Below, in pieces: positions 58,701 to 64,000 of a stretch of 64,000 nucleotides of DNA. Within the stretch, counting starts at the first letter, position 1; each line of letters starts with the position of its first letter. The position numbers were made by a program, and so were the translations under genes. The notes beneath the pieces are model-generated. The model worked only from the letters and a program-made list of their open reading frames with translations. It had not been told where the DNA came from and did no database searches. Source of the stretch: Tritrichomonas musculus (Eukaryota > Parabasalia > Tritrichomonadida > Tritrichomonadidae); assembly GCA_039105265.1 (NCBI GenBank), contig JAPFFF010000002.1, positions 2,356,001-2,420,000 on the forward strand. Direction: 5' to 3'.

Positions 58701-60475
58701 ACCCAATCAAGGGTAAATGTCATCTTTGCAAAGAGCATTTCACATATCAAAACAAACCAACTCTTGATAGAATTAACAATGATATTGGACATGAATTTTC
58801 AAATTGTTTGTTGGCTTGTGCTGAATGTAATAAACTTCGAAAACGAGATGACCCAAAAATAACTGCATTAAGAATTCAATTAAAAAAATATTGCAAATTA
58901 CATCATCTTCCAACTTTGATAAATAATGAAGATGAATATTATACAATTCGAAATGCAATTGCTGGTGGATTATCAAATGTAATGCATCGTGTTAACATCA
59001 AAGGTGAAACTCATATCAACAAATTCCGTTACGACGGAATTAATAACAAGGTAATCTCTTATGAAACTCAAAACGTTCAAACACATATTCTTGGAATTGA
59101 TTTCAATTCACTTTATCCCTCATCATTTTCATCAAATTCACATCCATTTATCAAATATCATGGTGGAATCATGTATATGCCAGGTGCTTTCATCAGAAGG
59201 ATTGAAGCAAAGGATAAACAATCTCGAGAACGTTGTATGAAAATCATAACTTCAAAATCACGTTTTTCAAATAAACCAAATTATGTTTTCTATGCTGTTG
59301 TGAAACTATCTTGTCCTAAATCGAAAATCAATTATTTCATTAATTTCCCACCAGTATTTCGAAACATTAATATCACAAATAATGAAGAAACAATTGGTTC
59401 ATACATGTATAATTACATGAAATCAAACAATTTAAATTCAATCGATAAGGAAGAACGTAAATTAACAATGTTGCTTGACACAAATGGGGAATACATGGTT
59501 TTCTCAAATTATTACCTTTGGTTCCTTCTTGACCATGGATTGGTAATCGATGATGTCAAATCTGTTTCACAATATGAATGTCACACTGGATTTAATATGT
59601 TTGTTAATGAATTTATGAAAAAACGTCAGGATATCATATCTGGTAAAACAAAGGGAAATGAAAAATTTTATAAAATCTCAATGAATGGTTCTTATGGATA
59701 TGATGGAATGAATACTGAGAAGTTCTCTAAAATCAAAATTTGTGATGCAAATAAGGCTTATCAATCAATTATATTACAAACTTATATGGGTGGTGCTCAA
59801 TTAAATGATTATACATTTATGATTCAACATTCTCCAAAATCATATCATTGCACAACTTGTTTACAAGAATCACTTTGGACCCTTGATAATGCTAAATTCT
59901 GGTATTTAACTTTCTATTATGATTTCATGAACAAATGCTTGGACATGGAACGTTTACATTTAACATCACTTGATACCGATAGTTATTATTGGGCTATCGC
60001 TGGTAATCCAAATGAACCACCAACTCAATTATTTGATTACATTATCAAAAACAAGGAATTCTATGATAAACATATTTATAAATTCATGCCAAACCCTTCA
60101 ATTGGAACAATCGAGGATGAGAAAAAAATTTTGGGTCTAAGTGTTGAAAAATATGGTGATAATCAAATTGCTCTTGCACCTAAATGTTATACTCTATGGA
60201 ATAATAATGGCCAAACTAAATCATTAAAATTAAAAGGAGTATCATTAAAAAAGAATAATATTCAATATCCAGATTATAAATCAATTATTGAAAATCAATC
60301 TGTCAAAATTGGTAAGAATATTAATCTTCAAATGCAAAACAATCAAATGTCAAAATTAACAATAAATAAGAACGCATTAACTGGACAACACACAAAAATG
60401 ATTGTTTTAGAAAATCAAACTTGTGCTCCTTTCGTAACAGGTTTGACTGCCAATGATTACATTATTCAAAACTAA
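55727..60475 (+). CDS. Third Maverick DNA polymerase B with an embedded HNH-like module
   Basis: 1582 residues, one open frame. The N-terminal ~600 residues include duplicated FYDDEQPNESDIHYF / FYDEQPNESDVEYF units, a DDKLCFYRFL block and CPKCHSYTHRG. Then Exo I (TYDFETMEQ, ~644), Exo II (GFNSSRFDSNLF), Exo III (YNDNDVEMM), an HNH-like module (CHLCKEHF at ~998, DRINNDIGHE, ACAECNKLRKRDD to ~1043), motif A (IDFNSLYPSSF, ~1125), motif B (SMNGSYGYDG) and motif C (LDTDSYYW, ~1416). Protein-primed replication of the element is the family role. It is much longer than typical Polinton polymerases because of the N-terminal region. Closely related to the inner element's polymerase. Confidence 0.88.
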   Translation: MAFNQNSFIDFTNNDIVESINNINQGLNENLEIADVRRYRGGAKLRNIKTLYTYLNQHNAQEIINPDFKDDNEFEEGLDNFIIHEQKRHKQLLNESYERNYENISKRESFYDDEQPNESDIHYFNEQQSQINQEYQNQRNEQNYNNNIANRETFYDEQPNESDVEYFEQEQNEIKRHYEIEDAIKRANEAVDNAIQLINEFEKSNLKKIEPKLIKDKSHLLEYYIPENEELYEYLDKFNNKFKSKHNDYLMINEPHDFDKAVEVWDYYTKYDKDYVDKEEYNGSPIVIYYFNQISSLNQIFESLQQVFDRELKPFKIHFQLSGVFETPVHDLENEEKDHFEYEARNINWKNYQSTIPIIISSLQDLDYVKMYIESNLNSYETSTSSTKLTIVGSISFSVSRMRKVTGHIKDLPEEFIKNDFIISDNEDDKLCFYRFLAICLSDIIIVNNVEIHKLADTQKYRVQDRTKVAKKILLKEHNIEYNTKIPKQGLNILKEFKGVTMEQMEELAKKHHLNINIYEFTKTDNSSYYDLSEQWFFDKSYPTHSALLFSKDQIIHIMYIKNPEKLTQIHICPKCHSYTHRGPKNMFRFESHVKHCDGVFKKNFIPNKEPLPFCPHILNNPVYEYCLAYDLEWKPNIYYMTYDFETMEQSVNKSISDSTVINSRLIPLSVASCVKLSSGLITKHFSLKDSEEFIPEWISWLFEQSMEVLNDKIKYDKSFLPADKIYDIDTNIYTITVFGFNSSRFDSNLFKKYLNYSHWKVESNSLIGTISSLKQFILVSDHLPTKLRFIDAQSFVAGGTLKQFGIDFGGETNSVKGIFPYEAINSNNYNEVLSKSEPFSYNDFYSYLNQKNPLSQSDYQIYLEDAKNYKSRWDYLLAYNDNDVEMMIKPIDNLIQLNAQYKVDLISNLSLSKNASCIKYALAYKDFNPHENYNPIHKYNEFIPNPKWWQFKCENYYKQDERYNLTHNPKRDLSKCVSSNDYKEFLKLYNDPIKGKCHLCKEHFTYQNKPTLDRINNDIGHEFSNCLLACAECNKLRKRDDPKITALRIQLKKYCKLHHLPTLINNEDEYYTIRNAIAGGLSNVMHRVNIKGETHINKFRYDGINNKVISYETQNVQTHILGIDFNSLYPSSFSSNSHPFIKYHGGIMYMPGAFIRRIEAKDKQSRERCMKIITSKSRFSNKPNYVFYAVVKLSCPKSKINYFINFPPVFRNINITNNEETIGSYMYNYMKSNNLNSIDKEERKLTMLLDTNGEYMVFSNYYLWFLLDHGLVIDDVKSVSQYECHTGFNMFVNEFMKKRQDIISGKTKGNEKFYKISMNGSYGYDGMNTEKFSKIKICDANKAYQSIILQTYMGGAQLNDYTFMIQHSPKSYHCTTCLQESLWTLDNAKFWYLTFYYDFMNKCLDMERLHLTSLDTDSYYWAIAGNPNEPPTQLFDYIIKNKEFYDKHIYKFMPNPSIGTIEDEKKILGLSVEKYGDNQIALAPKCYTLWNNNGQTKSLKLKGVSLKKNNIQYPDYKSIIENQSVKIGKNINLQMQNNQMSKLTINKNALTGQHTKMIVLENQTCAPFVTGLTANDYIIQN

Positions 60476-60520
60476 TTTTAAAAATCATTTTTTTTATTTA
60501 TTTTTTATCTTTATTCAAAA

Positions 60521-60877
60521 ATGACAACAAATTACATTTCTGGTTTCATATATGTTGAATTTGATGAAAATAATGAAATGAAATATTATGAAATTATTAA
60601 TGGTGTACGAATTGAATTTAACACAATTGATGATATTGATATTGAAGATGAAGAAATTTTAAATTTAAATAACATTAACCAACATTCCAATGATGATGAT
60701 GATAATGAATTTTATGATAATCGTTATTGGGATGATGTTAATGGTGTATACACTAACCGAAATATGCTTGATGATGATGATGATGTTCTATTACCTAATT
60801 TAAATGAAAATTATTTCGCAGAGCAAGATGAAATTAAAATCAAATTTCCTATTGATGATAACAATTTACATAATTAA
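60521..60877 (+). CDS. Acidic protein, third Maverick
   Basis: 118 residues with many Asp/Asn runs (DIDIEDEEILNLNN, HSNDDDDNEFYDN, LDDDDDVLLPNL). It starts 45 bp after the polymerase stop on the same strand. No family is recognised and no counterpart is clear in the other elements. A DNA-mimic or binding role cannot be judged. Confidence 0.5.
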   Translation: MTTNYISGFIYVEFDENNEMKYYEIINGVRIEFNTIDDIDIEDEEILNLNNINQHSNDDDDNEFYDNRYWDDVNGVYTNRNMLDDDDDVLLPNLNENYFAEQDEIKIKFPIDDNNLHN

Positions 60878-60959
60878 CCTAATCAAAATATTTTTTTTTG
60901 TCATTTCTTCTCGAACTCAATTTTTAAAATTTATTTTCAAATTTTTTTTCTACTATAAA

Positions 60960-61418
60960 ATGACAACAAACATGAAAATCTATGAATACATCAATTCATT
61001 AATCTCATTATTACCAAATCCAGATAATTTCAAAATATGTGATTTTACTTTACTCTGTGAGAAGTATCCTATTAATGTTGGTAAAGGTACTTACTTAACT
61101 CATGTTTTATATATTTCATTGACTAATTCGGACAAAAAAATCACACGCTTATATCCAAATCAATTAAAGGATATGAATCTTGAACATGTTATTCTTACAT
61201 CAAATCTCAGAAGAAGAATCAACACTAATTCACAAGAATTCTTTGTTAATGGAAATACTGAATTACAAACATTCAAAGAACATTCATTTTACAATTATTC
61301 AATTGAAAAGGTTGACAAATCAAATAAGGAAATGATTTTGAAACTTCGTGAGAAATATGAAATACCAGAACCACAGGTCTTCAAAGGAAATCACCAAAAC
61401 ATTGTTCTTGATGAATAA
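60960..61418 (+). CDS. Conserved small Maverick protein next to the ATPase, third
   Basis: About 152 residues from MTTNMKIYEYINSLISLLPN. The frame is open upstream to 60804, but that part overlaps the acidic gene and is low complexity, so the later start is chosen; it matches the inner homologue's start (31977-32426). Shared core: SLISLLPNPDNFKICDF, TSNLRRRINTNSQEFF, IPEPQVFKGNHQ. Convergent with the ATPase gene, as in the inner element. Function unknown. Confidence 0.65.
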   Translation: MTTNMKIYEYINSLISLLPNPDNFKICDFTLLCEKYPINVGKGTYLTHVLYISLTNSDKKITRLYPNQLKDMNLEHVILTSNLRRRINTNSQEFFVNGNTELQTFKEHSFYNYSIEKVDKSNKEMILKLREKYEIPEPQVFKGNHQNIVLDE

Positions 61419-61520
61419 ATCATTTAAATATTTTTTTGTCTATTTAACAGTTAACTGTTTATCCTAGCGGATATAGCGTGTAATTCTTAGCGGATTTAGC
61501 TTAAAATATTTTTTTTGTTC

Positions 61521-62472
61521 TCACCTATCAAATCTTATAAATTCAATACTTCCTTCTCGAGTATTCACCAAAACAAAATCATGATTCTTCATTCGATTAT
61601 ATTGTCTCCACAAATCTTCAAATTCAACTGGCATAACAACTTGTTGATATATATGACATCTTCTGCCTTGAGAATCCATTGAAAATAAAGAATGAAGTAC
61701 AATTATTCTTATAATCTGTTGGAATCGCTTTGAAGAATTGAACGTTCACATAAACGATTGAATGTTTGTGTCGTAATTGAGTTATATAATTTGTGAAGTA
61801 AGCAGATTTTAACAATTTCGATTTAATGAAGTCTTCACACAGAATTATTGTATTTAATGGCACATTTGGTTTACCAAGTTTATTGATATTAAGGAATTGA
61901 AACATTTTCTGTAATTTATCTTCGTTAATCGTAATCCTCCCAACAGAGGAATATTTAATATACAATTCTTTCCATAAATCCAATTCTTTCAAATAAGCTT
62001 CAGCATTTGTGTCGGAAACAACTTTCACAGGTAAATTTATCAATTCGCGTTGAGCTTCAAATGTAGAATCATTTATAACTCCATTCTTGCTAATATACAC
62101 AATTTGATGTACATTTGAATCCTTCAATCGAGATATTTGAATTATATCTCTTAATACAATGTGAGATTTACCTTTACCCTGAGCTCCAACAATAATGTTT
62201 AGAGAATTATAATTAGCATAGATTCCAGGACCAATTGGACGAATTGATTCTGACATTATTTTTGATTCATTTTTTTTGTACGCTCGATTCATTTCAAAAT
62301 CAATATCAAAAGCTTTTTTGTTGATAATAGGTTTTATCATCTGATGTTCTTCGTAATGTTCGAAATCTATGTCATCATCATAAGTAGTATACGGTAGGCC
62401 ATGCCTTGCACAGCCTACCACTACTCCAAGGGCTCCCGCCCCTGGACCCCATTCAAAAAGCCAGACATTCAA
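61521..62472 (-). pseudogene. Third Maverick packaging ATPase region
   Basis: FtsK/HerA-type ATPase closely similar to the inner one: Walker A GAQGKGKS after SLNIIV, the VYISKNGVINDSTF block, Walker B IILCEDF, and YITQLRHKHSIVYVNVQFF. Near the 5' side the sequence is unusually GC-rich and forms a hairpin (62393-62419), so the real start is uncertain. About one break. Confidence 0.75.
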
Positions 62473-62560
62473 AAAGTTCTATCGTTCGCATATTCAAAAA
62501 GTTAATACTTCAAAAAGTTTCCTGTTCAAAAAGTTCTCTTCACAAAAAGTTTGTCATTAA
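62451..62560. repeat. Cluster of TTCAAAAAGTT words between third-Maverick genes
   Basis: Six close variants of TTCAAAAAGTT in about 110 bp (near 62453, 62468, 62493, 62509, 62525 and 62542). The same word is scattered through host intergenic DNA in this window. It could be a promoter element or a simple repeat; evidence does not decide. Confidence 0.5.
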
Positions 62561-62638
62561 TGACTACAAAAAAATGTTTTCCACGATTGAAATGTACCCG
62601 ACGCTAAATCCAGCTGAAGAGCAAACACCGATTTTTTT

Positions 62639-64000
62639 TTACAAATCTGGAAATACAATTTTATTTTCGATGACTTGTAATGTTGTATCTTCAACAACAC
62701 AAATGATTCCTTTTACGTGATTCAACTTCAAATAATAAGGAAATGGATGATTCAAATTATCAGTATAATAAATGACTTCTATCGTATAATGACTTGAACT
62801 ATCATAAGTAACAACTGTCCAAGTTCCATTCTCATTTCGTAATTCAATTCGTCCGTCAGGCAGATCCTCGAAATAAACAGCAAGGTTCAAAAATCCACAA
62901 TTTGCAATTTCTTTTTGAAAATGAATGAAAGTATATGTATCGAATTCTTCTTGAGTGTAATCATCATCTGTTATTAATCGATGTTCAGTCACTATCTTAC
63001 AATTCGCTATAGCGGCCTTTAATGCTGCATTCTCACTCTCTAAATTTGAAATTTTGCTATTTATTGTTACGATACTAGCAACATGTTCACCGACTAGACG
63101 AGCCAAATCTTGTTCTTGCAATATTATGTTAAATGGATTAACTTTAACATCAAATACAAAAAAATTCTTTCTCCATGTATATTCGTATGTTCTTATGGTT
63201 AAATCCTTCAATGGTTTTAATTGAATGCCTTTTTGTTCGCATATATTTAAAAAATTCGATGCATGGATTATTACCATATACATTCATAAAACCTGTTAAT
63301 ACCGCGTTTACCTGATTGCAATCCCATTGTAATGTTGTTATGTCCCCATTGATATCTAAATCAACAAGAACATATAATGCGTTTGTAGTAATAACGTCAT
63401 CTGGTCTACCAACCAAAATATACGCTCTATCCAAAGTCGCACCATCTTCATCAAATTTCTCAAAGCTATAGTCATTTGTACTTATAGTTATATTTTTATT
63501 CGTCTCAGTTCCATCTTTCTTTATCACCCTCCAATTGGTAAGATATGGGTAAAGTATTTCTGCAAAATTAAGCGATGAATGGTCGTCAGGCATATAAGGG
63601 TATACAGTTTCTTTAATACATTTGGATATTACGTCAGTATGTTTAACAATAAACTCAATTGAACCGGTTTTATTTTTAGATTCGAACAACTTGGCTTGTA
63701 TATTATTTATACAGTTATCTCCAATCCAATTTTTTCCATCCCATTTCAATTCACAATAATTCCCAAATAAATAATCTTTAAACCTAAATACCATATTCAT
63801 TGGTATCTCATAATCAGGGTCAATATCCCATCTCATACAATAATAATTAGATTCTTCATACACCTCAGATGGTCTATATAAATATAATTGGTCTGATTCT
63901 TTCAACGTAAAGAAATTATTACCTCCACCTGATGATAAATTCGATATATCTACACCATTAATCAATCCATTGACATTTAGATTTGCTTTGATATTAACAT
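62639..64000 (-). pseudogene. Fibre-like gene of the third Maverick, running off the right edge
   Basis: At the window edge it starts with a NLNVNGLINGVDISNL unit like the VNGELTVKGTNIL unit of the outer fibre. It is followed by a domain related to the outer fibre (VFRFKDYLFGNYCELKWDGK; NWIGDNCINNIQ), then beta-rich sequence and a short coiled coil (SKISNLESENAALKAAIANC). An attachment role is inferred from relatedness. The gene looks broken about once, and its upstream end is outside the window. Confidence 0.55.

Larger units (their letters stand above)
55727..64000. mobile_element. Third Maverick/Polinton, partial (continues beyond the right edge)
   Basis: Polymerase, acidic protein, conserved small protein, packaging ATPase and fibre-like gene, all most similar in kind to those of the inner Maverick. 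The left boundary is at or somewhat before 55727; the right end is outside the window. Base composition is more A/T-biased than in the other two elements. It looks broken in about two places in the visible part, with the polymerase whole. It is a separate insertion, since its polymerase and ATPase differ clearly from both others. Confidence 0.8.

Overview
The window looks like a piece of a trichomonad (parabasalid) nuclear genome. It is very AT-rich and has no visible introns. Its one clear host gene encodes a protein resembling the trichomonad transcription-initiator-binding (IBP39-type) family, preceded by a match to the trichomonad Inr promoter element. Most of the rest is large Maverick/Polinton DNA elements, which are abundant in trichomonads. 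Species identity is an inference; nothing in the window proves it.

Layout. 1-6424 is host sequence: the 5' end of a gene leaving the left edge, the initiator-binding gene (1215-2594), at least three palindromic MITE or foldback elements, and a 348-bp repeat present twice. One repeat copy (5188-5535) is intact. The other is split by a Maverick occupying 6425-48352 (253-bp terminal inverted repeats, 5-bp target duplication GTTTT), so the intact copy shows the empty target site. Inside this outer Maverick, within its DNA polymerase gene, sits a second Maverick at 11100-34104. It is 23,005 bp, has 1,653-bp collinear terminal repeats and a 6-bp target duplication TACGAA. 48358-55726 is AT-rich host or unassigned DNA with small repeats and no convincing gene. 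From about 55.7 kb to the right edge lies part of a third Maverick.

The elements carry the expected virus-like set: protein-primed family B DNA polymerase, DDE integrase, FtsK/HerA-type packaging ATPase, a 647-residue major capsid protein candidate, small basic amphipathic proteins, and long repeat-bearing fibre-like proteins. Several unknown genes are shared between elements. The outer Maverick is split by the inner one and has about three further breaks. The inner one has about two breaks but near-perfect ends, so it looks young. The third looks broken in about two places within the visible part. All are treated here as fossils.

Points most worth a second look: nested insertion with exact junctions and an empty-site paralogue; an HNH-like zinc module embedded between the exonuclease and polymerase domains of two of the three polymerases; gene-bearing terminal repeats; a 1.9-kb cargo island with an HNH endonuclease bounded by 40-bp repeats; fibre genes that share and duplicate modules; and shared start-codon (TAAATG) and post-stop (TATTTTTG) motifs in the inner element.
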